Part shown: positions 1 to 8,683 of the stretch, piece after piece
How positions within the stretch are numbered: the first letter of the stretch is position 1
How the letters are laid out: each line of letters begins with the position of its first letter
Source of the DNA: Planctomycetaceae bacterium
GTDB taxonomy: Bacteria; Planctomycetota; Phycisphaerae; SM23-33
Assembly (NCBI GenBank): GCA_021371965.1
Contig: JAJFVE010000095.1
Coordinates: forward strand, 1 to 14,655
Length of the DNA stretch: 14,655 nt
Direction of reading: 5' to 3'
Program-made: the position numbers and the translations under genes
Notes under the pieces: generated by a model
The model's database searches: none
The model's input: only the letters and a program-made list of their open reading frames with translations
What the model was told of the DNA's origin: nothing

Positions 1-1
1 C

Positions 2-1495
2 GAGGCCAAGGCCTGGGCCGCCGGCGTGAAGCTCGCCTCGGCCCGGCCGACGCTGACCTTCGACGCCGCCCTGGCCCAGCAGACCGCCCACTGGGCTGAC
101 AAGTGGAAGACCCTCGATGTGCAGATCGACGGCGAGCCGGAAATCCAGCAGGGCATGCGGTTCAGCATCTACCAGCTCTACCAGACCTACCACGGCGGCA
201 GCGAGCGGTTCAACATCCCCTGCAAGGGCCTGACCGCTGAGGTCTACTACGGCTGGATCTTCTGGGACACCGAGACGTACTGTCTGCCGTTCTACATCTT
301 CACCGACCCCGCGGCGGCGCGCAAGCTGCTGGTCTATCGCTACAATCACCTCGCCGGCGCCAAGCGTCGGGCGAAGGAACTCGGCTGCGAGGGCGCCCGC
401 TATCCGTTCTGCACGCTCGACGGCAACGAGAGCTGCCACACCTGGCAGCACGGCGACCTGGAGATCCACGTCGGCGAGGCCGTCTTCTACGCTCTATGGC
501 TTTACGTCCGTCACAGCGGCGACAAGGAGTTCCTGTACCGCGAAGGCATCGAGATGCTGCTGGAGCTGTCGCGCTACTACGCCAGCCGCGGCGAGTTCAG
601 CCCCAAGAAGGGCGACTTCGGCTTCTACGGCGTGATGGGTCCCGATGAATACCACATGATGGTCAATCACAACACCTACACCAACGTGATGGCCAAAAAG
701 CTCTTCGAGTACACGCTGGATGTGATGAACGAGATGAAGTCGGCCGCGCCCGACAAACTCGCCGCCGCCACGAAGAAATTCGGCTTGCGGGAGCACGAAG
801 CCGACCGCTGGGCGCAGATGGCCGCGAATATGCGCATCTGCAAGGACCAGGCCACCGGCATCTATGAGCAGCACGACGGCTACTTCGACTTGCCGGAGGT
901 CGACGTCAAGCACCTGCCGGTGGAGCAGATCCCGATCTACAAGAATTGGCCGTACATCAAGATCTTCCGCTACAACATGGTCAAGCAGCCCGACTTCCTG
1001 ATGCTGCCGCTGTTCTTCAGCCGCGACTATACGCCGGCCGAGAAGCGGGCCAACTACGAGTACTACGAGGCCCGCACGATCCACGAGAGCAGCCTCTCGC
1101 CGGGCGTGCATTCGATCCTGGCGACCGAGCTGGGCAAGATGGATCAGGCCGTCGAGTTCCTGCGCTACATGGCGCGGCTGGATCTGGATAACTACAACCG
1201 CAACAGCGAGCAGGGCCTGCACACCACGGCCATGAGCGGCGCGTGGATGAGCGCCGTCTACGGCCTGGGCGGCATGCGCACCGACGGCGAGAAGCTCTCC
1301 TTCCGTCCCGCGTTGCCCGCCGAGCTAAAGGGCCTGCGCTTCCGCATCGTCCACCACGGCTCGACGATCGAAGTTGCCCTGAGCGGCCAGGCCGCCACGT
1401 TCAAGCTGATCGAAGGCCCCGAGCAAACCATCGAAGTCTACGGCCGCGACGTAAACGTGACCGCCCAAGGCACAACCATCCCGCTGGAGAAGTGA
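2..1495 (+). CDS. GH65 family glycoside phosphorylase (maltose/kojibiose/nigerose phosphorylase type), 5'-truncated by window edge
   Basis: The frame is open from the left edge (position 2) to TGA at 1493-1495, giving 497 residues of a protein that is usually about 750-800 aa, so the N-terminal beta-sandwich and barrel start lie outside. The GTG at 26 is internal and not a start. GH65 landmarks in order: FWDTE (nt about 263-277), YRYNHLAGAKRRA, GPDEYH with the presumed general acid Glu at nt 647-649, KQPDFLMLP (cf. family KQADVL), HESSLSPGVHS (phosphate-pocket segment) and GLHTTAMSGAW, then a short C-terminal beta domain. Known family chemistry: reversible phosphorolysis of alpha-glucosides to beta-glucose 1-phosphate. 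Retention of the KQ and HESS segments favours a phosphorylase over a trehalase-type hydrolase (inference). The linkage used cannot be told. No signal peptide can be assessed because the N-terminus is missing. Confidence 0.88.
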   Translation, partial: EAKAWAAGVKLASARPTLTFDAALAQQTAHWADKWKTLDVQIDGEPEIQQGMRFSIYQLYQTYHGGSERFNIPCKGLTAEVYYGWIFWDTETYCLPFYIFTDPAAARKLLVYRYNHLAGAKRRAKELGCEGARYPFCTLDGNESCHTWQHGDLEIHVGEAVFYALWLYVRHSGDKEFLYREGIEMLLELSRYYASRGEFSPKKGDFGFYGVMGPDEYHMMVNHNTYTNVMAKKLFEYTLDVMNEMKSAAPDKLAAATKKFGLREHEADRWAQMAANMRICKDQATGIYEQHDGYFDLPEVDVKHLPVEQIPIYKNWPYIKIFRYNMVKQPDFLMLPLFFSRDYTPAEKRANYEYYEARTIHESSLSPGVHSILATELGKMDQAVEFLRYMARLDLDNYNRNSEQGLHTTAMSGAWMSAVYGLGGMRTDGEKLSFRPALPAELKGLRFRIVHHGSTIEVALSGQAATFKLIEGPEQTIEVYGRDVNVTAQGTTIPLEK

Positions 1496-1506
1496 CCCGT
1501 GGAGTG

Positions 1507-1524
1507 CGGCAGCCAGAGCTGCCG
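1507..1524. repeat. Short intergenic hairpin downstream of the GH65 gene
   Basis: Perfect 7-bp arms CGGCAGC (1507-1513) and GCTGCCG (1518-1524) enclose the loop CAGA. The hairpin starts 12 nt after the GH65 stop and is followed by a mildly T-rich stretch (GTATTGGAAGTTTT), so it could end GH65 transcription. It also resembles the short palindromic repeats often scattered between planctomycete genes. Whether it is a terminator, a repeat-family copy or both cannot be decided from one copy. Confidence 0.5.
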
Positions 1525-1556
1525 TATTGGAAGTTTTGGCGCACGAGAAACACATC

Positions 1557-1585
1557 TTGATGGACCCGCCATAGATAGGTATAGT
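1557..1585 (+). promoter_or_regulatory. Sigma70-like promoter of the nucleotidyltransferase/wHTH unit
   Basis: A -35 box TTGATG (1557-1562) and a -10 box TATAGT (1580-1585) are separated by 17 nt, the ideal spacing. The -10 matches TATAAT at five of six positions and the -35 matches TTGACA at four. A start site 6-8 nt after the -10 would fall near 1591-1593, only about 6 nt before the ATG at 1598, so the message would be nearly leaderless. No Shine-Dalgarno sequence is seen before that ATG, which fits. Confidence 0.55.
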
Positions 1586-1599
1586 ATTACTATACCTAT
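1575..1599. promoter_or_regulatory. Perfect 25-nt palindrome, probable operator
   Basis: ATAGGTATAGTA (1575-1586) and TACTATACCTAT (1588-1599) are exact reverse complements around a single central T at 1587. The palindrome covers the -10 box, the expected transcription start and the first two bases of the start codon ATG (1598). It is AT-rich in an otherwise GC-rich window. A bound dimer here would block RNA polymerase directly, so it is a strong candidate operator for autorepression, most simply by the winged-helix protein encoded second in the unit (inference). Confidence 0.65.
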
Positions 1600-2149
1600 G
1601 TCAAAACACTTCACAACCACTAGCGTCCTGAAGGCGTTGAAAATGGTGGGCGAGTCGCTCGACTGGCCTGGCCAGGTGGAGATCCTGCTTGTTGGCGGCG
1701 TGGCTGGTATGGCTACTGGGCTGCTGCAGCCTGAGCGAACGACGGGGGATTGCGATGTGGCCGACCTGGCTCCTTCCGCTGCGGCCACAGCCTTGGAGAA
1801 GGCAGCTGCTCAGACAGCAGAGCGAATGAAGCTCCCGCCGACATGGCTCAACGACAAGGCCGGGCAACTGAACGTTCTGCCGGACGGCTGGCGATCCCGC
1901 CGGGAACATATTGCCACATACGGTAAGCTGAAGATCTATGCGGCCAGCCGGCTGGACCTTCTGGCAATGAAGGTCTTTGCCCATCGTGCAACGGATCGTC
2001 ACGATATTGCAGAAATGAGAATCACGCCCGAGGAAGTTGCCTTTGTACGCAAGTACCTGACCATACTGAAGGTCCCCAGCCGAAAGGCCGACCTGGATCA
2101 AGTTGCCGGCGCTGAAAAGTACCTGCGCGCACTGGAGGAAACGTTGTGA
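1598..2149 (+). CDS. Minimal nucleotidyltransferase-like protein (AbiEii/DUF6036-like), possible toxin
   Basis: 183 aa from ATG 1598. The longer reading from 1499 runs back through the hairpin and promoter and is rejected. Visible motifs: LLVGGVAG (G33-G34), then TTGDCDV with acidic pair D51 and D53, matching the hG[G/S]-x(n)-DxD signature of the polymerase-beta nucleotidyltransferase fold, then SRLDLLAMKVFAHRATDRHDI (K125, D133, D136), a segment typical of small AbiEii/DUF6036-type proteins. Known relatives include toxins that transfer nucleotides to RNA (AbiEii, MenT). The substrate here is unknown. It is cytoplasmic, with no signal or membrane segment. The start lies inside the palindrome with no SD, so translation may be weak. 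Third codon positions are visibly less G/C-rich than in flanking genes, suggesting transfer. The downstream gene overlaps it by 4 nt (GTGA). The fold is fairly certain; the toxin role is inference. Confidence 0.72.
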   Translation: MSKHFTTTSVLKALKMVGESLDWPGQVEILLVGGVAGMATGLLQPERTTGDCDVADLAPSAAATALEKAAAQTAERMKLPPTWLNDKAGQLNVLPDGWRSRREHIATYGKLKIYAASRLDLLAMKVFAHRATDRHDIAEMRITPEEVAFVRKYLTILKVPSRKADLDQVAGAEKYLRALEETL

Positions 2150-2877
2150 AGGCGTTGGACCACATCCTCGTCGCCAAGTGGGCTCGTCTGGGCGTGATGT
2201 TTAACGTTCCGCCGTGGCGGCAGACGCCGGATCTGGAGGGGCTGCTCATCGAGACGGTATCGCAGATACCCGACAACCCGCGCCTCTTCGTCATGACAGC
2301 GACGTGGCTAGGCCGCTACAGCCCACTCGTCGCCCGGCACCGGCTGGCGGTCATGGCCGCGGAGTTGCCGGACCCCGCGTCGGCTGTCCTGGGCCTGTTG
2401 TTGGACACCGCCGCCGAGATCACGCCCGCCGCTTCGATGGAGATGGTCAGGGCGCGCTGCCGACCGGCCCCGGCCCCGATGCCCCTGTTCACCGCAGATC
2501 GCACCACGCCCGCGCTGAGAGCGCCGGCTCGTTCTGCCGCCTCCACGATTTCAAAGCGATGGAATGTCTGGGCCGAACCGGTGGATTCCAAAGCCGATGC
2601 CCTTCGCCCCGCAGACTGGGTTATGCAGCACAACTGCTCCATGAAGGTGCGGGCGGTGTTCCGCGGCACCTTGCGGGCCTCGGTCCTGGCGTGCCTGGAG
2701 CATCATGTGCCCGCCGGCGCTTCCGAGGCCGAGCTTGCCCGCCTGTGCGGCGTGACGCGCAAGGCCTTGCACGAGGCGCTGGACCATCTGGAACTGTGCG
2801 ATATGATCCGCCGCAGCCGCTTCGGGCGCAGCTACCGGGTCAGTCTCTCACATCCGGGGCTGCGAATCGCCGGCTGA
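2146..2877 (+). CDS. Winged-helix DNA-binding protein partnered with the nucleotidyltransferase, possible antitoxin/autorepressor
   Basis: 243 aa from GTG 2146, overlapping the preceding stop as GTGA. A clear SD, GGAGG at 2134-2138, supports this start and suggests better translation than the first gene. Residues 1-105 form a conserved-looking helical region (PDLEGLLIETV, NPRLFVMTATWLGRY, HRLAVMAAEL, VLGLLLDTA) that I do not recognise. Residues 106-140 are an Ala/Pro/Arg-rich linker. Residues 176-235 read as a winged helix: RASVLACLEHHVP, recognition-type helix SEAELARLCGVTRKALHEALDHLE, then a wing DMIRRSRFGRSYRVSL. AbiE systems also pair a wHTH antitoxin (AbiEi) with a nucleotidyltransferase, but there the wHTH gene comes first and its wHTH is N-terminal; here both are reversed. 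It ends 10 nt from the convergent aldo/keto reductase stop. Being the repressor of the 1575-1599 palindrome is inference. Confidence 0.68.
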   Translation: MKALDHILVAKWARLGVMFNVPPWRQTPDLEGLLIETVSQIPDNPRLFVMTATWLGRYSPLVARHRLAVMAAELPDPASAVLGLLLDTAAEITPAASMEMVRARCRPAPAPMPLFTADRTTPALRAPARSAASTISKRWNVWAEPVDSKADALRPADWVMQHNCSMKVRAVFRGTLRASVLACLEHHVPAGASEAELARLCGVTRKALHEALDHLELCDMIRRSRFGRSYRVSLSHPGLRIAG

Positions 2878-2887
2878 CGTTCGGCCA

Positions 2888-3838
2888 TCATCGCACCTGC
2901 CTGTGGATTATTCCAAAGAGTTGGCTGAGCCGTGCTAAGCGAGCGCTATCCAGGTAAGGCGGATCGATAGCGCGGAGGTTTTCAGCAAGCCGCGCCTCGG
3001 TCTGCATTCCCACACAGCACGTGCTGACTTCGTGCGAGAGGACGTAGCGCAGGGCTGCTTCGGGGATCGAGTAGGGCTTGAGGAAATCGAAGAGGGATGG
3101 CTCGGTGTACGGCGGCCGGGCGGGCAGGTTGCCTTCGGCGATGTGGCGACGCACGCATTCCAGTGCGGCTGGCACGCTCACCAGGCCGGATTCTTTCGAG
3201 GCCTGGTTCAGCGGCATCATCACCACCATGCCCACGTCGTGCCTGAGGCACAGCGGTATGACAGACTTGGCGGCAGTCTGGAGCAGGAAGTTGATCGTCA
3301 GCATCACCACATCGAAGGCCCCGGTGGGCACTGCGCGCTGGAGCACTTCGTGCGTGCCGTCGCCCTCAGACAACTCGCTGATGCCGATGAAACGCACCTT
3401 GCCCTGGTCGCGCAGCTTGACCATCGCGTCGTAGCAGCCGTCGGCCATGAACCGCTCGAAGCTTTCCACCGTCCGCATCCCGTGGCCCAGCAGAACGTCG
3501 AGCCGATCCCGGCGCAGGCGGCGCAGGCTCTCCTCGGCCGAGGCTGCCAGCGCCGCCGGCGTCCCGACGTATTTGGCCCCGACGGCGTAGCTGTCATAGG
3601 GGCAGTACTTGGTTTCGACGAGCACGTCGTCATGGCCCTGCAGCGCCTCGCCCAGCACCCGCTCGCAGTCCCCGCCGCCGTAGCCGCCGGCGGTATCCAT
3701 AAAGTTCACGCCCGCGTCAATGCAGGCCCTGGTCATCGCGATGAACTGCCGTGGATTCTCCGTAGCCCCGCGCGCGGCGCCGTAGCTGAGCTCCGAGACC
3801 TGTAGATTCGTCCGTCCCAATCGGCGATAGAGCATCAT
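2888..3838 (-). CDS. Aldo/keto reductase
   Basis: 316 aa, the usual length of the family. The AKR catalytic tetrad is complete: D48 and Y53 in MDTAGGYGGGDCERVLGEAL, K77 in VLVETKYCP, H119 in LLGHGM. The N-terminal YRRLGRTNLQVSELSYG and the C-terminal ALRYVLSHEVSTCCVGMQTEARLAENL (NADP-binding end of the TIM barrel) also fit. It would reduce or oxidise a sugar or other carbonyl with NAD(P)H in the cytoplasm; the substrate is unknown. Two ATG codons lie side by side (3838 and 3835). The SD GGGAG sits 3 nt before the first and 6 nt before the second, so 3835 may be the real start. It is last in a same-strand group with the gene ending at 3854 (15-nt gap) and the PfkB kinase, likely co-transcribed. 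Confidence 0.9.
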   Translation of the reverse strand: MMLYRRLGRTNLQVSELSYGAARGATENPRQFIAMTRACIDAGVNFMDTAGGYGGGDCERVLGEALQGHDDVLVETKYCPYDSYAVGAKYVGTPAALAASAEESLRRLRRDRLDVLLGHGMRTVESFERFMADGCYDAMVKLRDQGKVRFIGISELSEGDGTHEVLQRAVPTGAFDVVMLTINFLLQTAAKSVIPLCLRHDVGMVVMMPLNQASKESGLVSVPAALECVRRHIAEGNLPARPPYTEPSLFDFLKPYSIPEAALRYVLSHEVSTCCVGMQTEARLAENLRAIDPPYLDSARLARLSQLFGIIHRQVR

Positions 3839-3853
3839 CTTCTCCCGTGTCTG

Positions 3854-4669
3854 CTATAAGACGCCCGTCCAGGGTTTCCCTTTGTCCCAACTCCAGTTCC
3901 CGCGCGAGATGTGCTGCATCAGGCCCGCCCAGTCGCCGCGGAAGATTCCTATGCGGCCGCTGAGGACGGCGGCCTGACCGGGTTCGACCACCGGCGCGAC
4001 GCACTGCTGCAGGTGCGTGCAGGCATTGCCCCAGAAGGGGGCGTGCCGGCGGCAGGGAACGTCCCAGGCCTGGTAGAGGAAGAGGTCCTGCTGCGGGGCT
4101 TTGACGGCGCAGGCAATGATGTCGCGGGCCTCGCCGATCAGGTGCGGATACGGCGGGAGCTTTTCCGGCCGCGGGTCGGCAGCGTCGGCATGCAACGTCA
4201 CCCATCCGTCGGCTGAAAGGCCTTTGTAGTTCGCCGGCGCCAGCGTGCTGTACCAGTACCGCCCGTGCTCCTCTCGCTGCAGCGGGATGGTCGCCGGAAT
4301 GAAGTCGCGATTGGCCCAGTGCACGCCGCCGCTGCCGGGCAGGTGGTTCATGGCCACGCAGACGTTGGACTGCAAATCGCGCCAGACGTTGCGGCCGAGG
4401 TTGGTGAAGCAGATCGTCACCATGGCCTCATCGCCCCCGTCTCGGAGCGTCACACCTACCTCGATGTCGCCGGCAGGGCGAAACGAACCCTCTACGAGTC
4501 CCTCCTCCGCCCGCCAGGAACCCGGCAACGTGTGGACGACGCCGGGCACATTCTCCAAGCCCAGGGCGGAGATGTGCTCGGGCAGCAGCGCGCGGCAGGT
4601 GGGGCTCAGGTCGTCGGCGAAGCTGATGTCAAAGTCCGACCGACAGAGGGTCTGTTGCATGCACCGCAT
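3854..4669 (-). CDS. Conserved-looking protein of unknown function, beta-rich
   Basis: 271 aa from the ATG at 4669, chosen because AGGAG lies 6 nt upstream; a TTG at 4675 would abut the SD. I do not recognise the family. The sequence alternates short hydrophobic strands with Gly/Asp/Asn turns (DIEVGVTLRDGGDEAMVTICFTNLG), suggesting a beta-sandwich. It has many aromatic residues, including a run of Trp near the C-terminus (GDWAGLMQHISRGNWSWDKG), and several Cys (CTHLQQC, CRRHAPFWGNAC). There is no signal peptide and no membrane segment. The segment VVEPGQAAVLSGRIGIFRGDW resembles the closing strands seen in many sugar-binding or sugar-modifying beta domains, but that is only a shape similarity. 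Its position between a sugar kinase and an aldo/keto reductase suggests a carbohydrate role (inference). Confidence 0.75.
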   Translation of the reverse strand: MRCMQQTLCRSDFDISFADDLSPTCRALLPEHISALGLENVPGVVHTLPGSWRAEEGLVEGSFRPAGDIEVGVTLRDGGDEAMVTICFTNLGRNVWRDLQSNVCVAMNHLPGSGGVHWANRDFIPATIPLQREEHGRYWYSTLAPANYKGLSADGWVTLHADAADPRPEKLPPYPHLIGEARDIIACAVKAPQQDLFLYQAWDVPCRRHAPFWGNACTHLQQCVAPVVEPGQAAVLSGRIGIFRGDWAGLMQHISRGNWSWDKGKPWTGVL

Positions 4670-4685
4670 GGGCAACTCCTGATTT

Positions 4686-4773
4686 CACAACTCTGCCACA
4701 AAGAGCACAAAGAACACGAAGAAGTTGAATTCATATTCCTCTGCGGTCTTGGTGATCTTTGCGGCAAGTTGTT
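4686..4773. repeat. Imperfect inverted repeat of CACAAAG type (REP/MITE-like)
   Basis: Left arm 4696-4721 (begins CCACAAAGAGCACAAAG) and right arm 4739-4764 (ends GGTGATCTTTGCGG) pair at about 19 of 26 positions. Weaker pairing continues outward (ACAACTCTG against CAAGTTGT), spanning roughly 4686-4773. The loop holds TGAATTCATATTC. It fills most of the 128-nt gap between the unknown gene and the PfkB kinase. Read as protein it gives the HKEHKEHE-type spurious peptide familiar from intergenic repeats of planctomycetes and other GC-rich bacteria (recollection, not searched). It carries no gene. Confidence 0.6.
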
Positions 4774-4797
4774 TGTTATTCAGCAACCACAAGGCTC

Positions 4798-5694
4798 TCA
4801 TCTGGATTCTCCTCCGTGCGACCGAGCCATCCGCTCCAGCACTTCGTGCAGCGTGCCGGTGAAGGGGCCTTTCTTTTCCATCTTGATCGAGACCAGCGCG
4901 GCAGCGAATCGCGTGCTCTCGGCCGGCGTGTGCGCCAGCCGCCAGGCCATGTATGCGGCGAAGGTGGTATCGCCGCGGCCGGTGCGGCCGACGATGCTGG
5001 CGTTGCTGAACTTCTCGAAGTGCGTCCTGCCGCCGGCCCTCACGAGCACGCCGTCCTGGCGCGTGATGAGCACCTCGCCACAGCCCCAGCTTTCGACGGC
5101 CAGGGCGGCCTGCTCCAGGTCGTCGGTGCCGGTGAGGATCTTGGCCTCGACGACGTCGAGCTTGAGGCGGTCCATCAGGGCAGCGATCTGCTTCTTGGCC
5201 GGCACGTCGGCAAAGGCGATCTCGCGCGTGACTGGGTCCACCTGTCGCACGAAGCTCTGCATGTCGGTCGAGAGGCTGTAGCCGCGGGCCTTGAGAGCGG
5301 CCATCAGGTCCATGGAGAACTCTTCATTGCTGATGCCCGCCAGGTGCACGAACGTCGAATCCAGCGGCGGCACTTCGTCAGGAACGATGAACCCAGCGCT
5401 CTTGGCCAGGATCAGCCGCCGCACGTCGGGGTCGGGACTTTCGTGAATCACGCGGCTGTAGGTGGTCTCTTTGGCGGCAATCACAAACGCCTTGACGCCG
5501 CGGTCGGTCATGGGCGAGAGGATATGCTCGTCGGCGGCCGCCATCTTGGCGACGATGGCGACCTTCGCCCCCGCTCCGGCGGCGGCCATCGCTCCGCACA
5601 GCACGGCGCTGCCCGGGGCGACGTGCGGCGCGCCCTGGTAGGCGGTGATCTCGTCGTAACACATGTGGCCGATGAAGGTGATGTCGTAGTGCAT
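4798..5694 (-). CDS. PfkB-family carbohydrate kinase
   Basis: 298 aa, typical of the ribokinase/PfkB family. The C-terminal PfkB signature is clear: NASIVGRTGRGDTTFAAYMAW, with the anion-hole glycines and catalytic base D242 in GRGD. The usual DTTGAGD is varied to GRTGRGD. The region VVEAKILTGTDDLEQAA corresponds to the NxxE-type Mg/phosphate segment, and GEVLITRQDGVLV is the ATP-binding strand and turn. The N-terminal YDITFIGHMCYDEI replaces the usual GG motif more loosely. It would phosphorylate a sugar or polyol using ATP in the cytoplasm; the closest subfamily cannot be assigned. ATG 5694 is preceded closely by AGGA. It is first of the minus-strand group running to the aldo/keto reductase, though the repeat at 4686-4773 sits in its 3' gap. 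Confidence 0.88.
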   Translation of the reverse strand: MHYDITFIGHMCYDEITAYQGAPHVAPGSAVLCGAMAAAGAGAKVAIVAKMAAADEHILSPMTDRGVKAFVIAAKETTYSRVIHESPDPDVRRLILAKSAGFIVPDEVPPLDSTFVHLAGISNEEFSMDLMAALKARGYSLSTDMQSFVRQVDPVTREIAFADVPAKKQIAALMDRLKLDVVEAKILTGTDDLEQAALAVESWGCGEVLITRQDGVLVRAGGRTHFEKFSNASIVGRTGRGDTTFAAYMAWRLAHTPAESTRFAAALVSIKMEKKGPFTGTLHEVLERMARSHGGESR

Positions 5695-5744
5695 TCCTGC
5701 ACATTAACCTTCGCCCAGATGACGAGCAAGGCCGGCGAGGCCGA

Positions 5745-5876
5745 AAATCACAACCTCCAAACCACAAGCCTCAAACAAAGAAGATAAACAACAAGACTCA
5801 AACCACCAACCCGCTCATTACTCTTTTTTGGCTTTTGGAGTTTGTTTGTGTTTTGGGGTTTGGGTTTTGGAATTTT
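5745..5876. repeat. Low-complexity A/C-rich : G/T-rich inverted element
   Basis: The left part (about 5745-5811) is almost only A and C on the plus strand; the right part (about 5821-5876) is almost only G and T. The outer ends AAAAT and ATTTT mirror each other, and the CAAACAAAG / TTTGTTTG segments can pair, so the whole can fold back imperfectly. Positions 5840-5870 are 31 nt of G and T only, including GGGGTTTGGGTTTTGG, which could form a two-layer G-quadruplex. It occupies the 191-nt gap between the ATPase stop and the kinase start and holds no credible gene. Confidence 0.55.
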
Positions 5877-5885
5877 GCGACGGCT

Positions 5886-8453
<2,568 letters not shown>

Positions 8454-8461
8454 TGTTTTGT

Positions 8462-8482
8462 GGCACAGGCGTATCGCCCATG
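8462..8482. repeat. GGCACAGGCG...CGCCCATG palindromic repeat copy
   Basis: CACAGGCG (8464-8471) and CGCCCATG (8475-8482) pair at six of eight positions around TAT. The same pattern (GC-rich arms, short loop, ATGCC or ATG end) appears inside the second GH95-like gene at 13203-13223, which suggests one repeat family. It lies just upstream of the ATPase start, in the 230-nt divergent region 8454-8683. Confidence 0.45.
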
Positions 8483-8504
8483 TTCTCCCTTGCATGGTCA
8501 GGGA

Positions 8505-8527
8505 CACGCACAACGGAGTTGTGCGTG
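8505..8527. repeat. Perfect 10-bp dyad in the divergent intergenic region
   Basis: CACGCACAAC (8505-8514) and GTTGTGCGTG (8518-8527) are exact reverse complements around GGA. It sits between the divergent ATPase (start 8453) and GH95-like gene (start 8684). It could be an operator for one or both, or an RNA hairpin, or another repeat-family copy. No convincing -35/-10 pair was found near it. Confidence 0.5.
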
Positions 8528-8646
8528 GCACCTCTCCCGCCCAGTCACAGAGTTGTATCATCGCCATCTCGCCCAATCAGGCAATGGATTTATCGGGACA
8601 AATCGCTCATCATTGATGTACGCGTAGAACAAAGTTCATCATGCCA

Positions 8647-8663
8647 CAGTTGTCTTACAACTG
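8647..8663. promoter_or_regulatory. Operator-like dyad upstream of the first GH95-like gene
   Basis: CAGTTGT (8647-8653) and ACAACTG (8657-8663) are exact reverse complements around CTT. It ends 10 nt before the AGGA ribosome binding site (8674-8677) of the GH95-like gene. The core TTGT-n3-ACAA has the size and symmetry of a site for a dimeric sugar regulator of GntR or LacI type, but no regulator gene lies in the window. Confidence 0.4.
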
Positions 8664-8683
8664 GGCCTATTCCAGGAAGGCTT

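Noticed and set aside
494..1222. Long minus-strand open frame opposite the GH65 gene
   Set aside because: It is an antisense shadow rich in Val, His, Arg and Leu; the plus frame carries all GH65 motifs.
1499..1597. Possible 33-residue N-terminal extension of the nucleotidyltransferase from 1499
   Set aside because: It would translate a hairpin, the promoter boxes and most of the palindrome, and the peptide has the look of translated repeat DNA. ATG 1598 begins just before the conserved sequence.
2214..2957. Alternative long plus-strand reading frame overlapping the winged-helix gene
   Set aside because: The product is Arg/Gly/Pro-rich as expected of a GC-rich shadow frame, and it runs into the convergent reductase. 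The frame from 2146 has an SD, stop-start coupling and a wHTH pattern.
3032..3805. Long plus-strand open frame with a run of His residues opposite the aldo/keto reductase
   Set aside because: It is the antisense shadow of a gene with a complete AKR catalytic tetrad; it shows low-complexity composition and no motif.
8454..8576. 41-residue N-terminal extension of the P-type ATPase
   Set aside because: The extra residues come from repeat and dyad sequence. ATG 8453 leads directly into the family's N-terminal domain.
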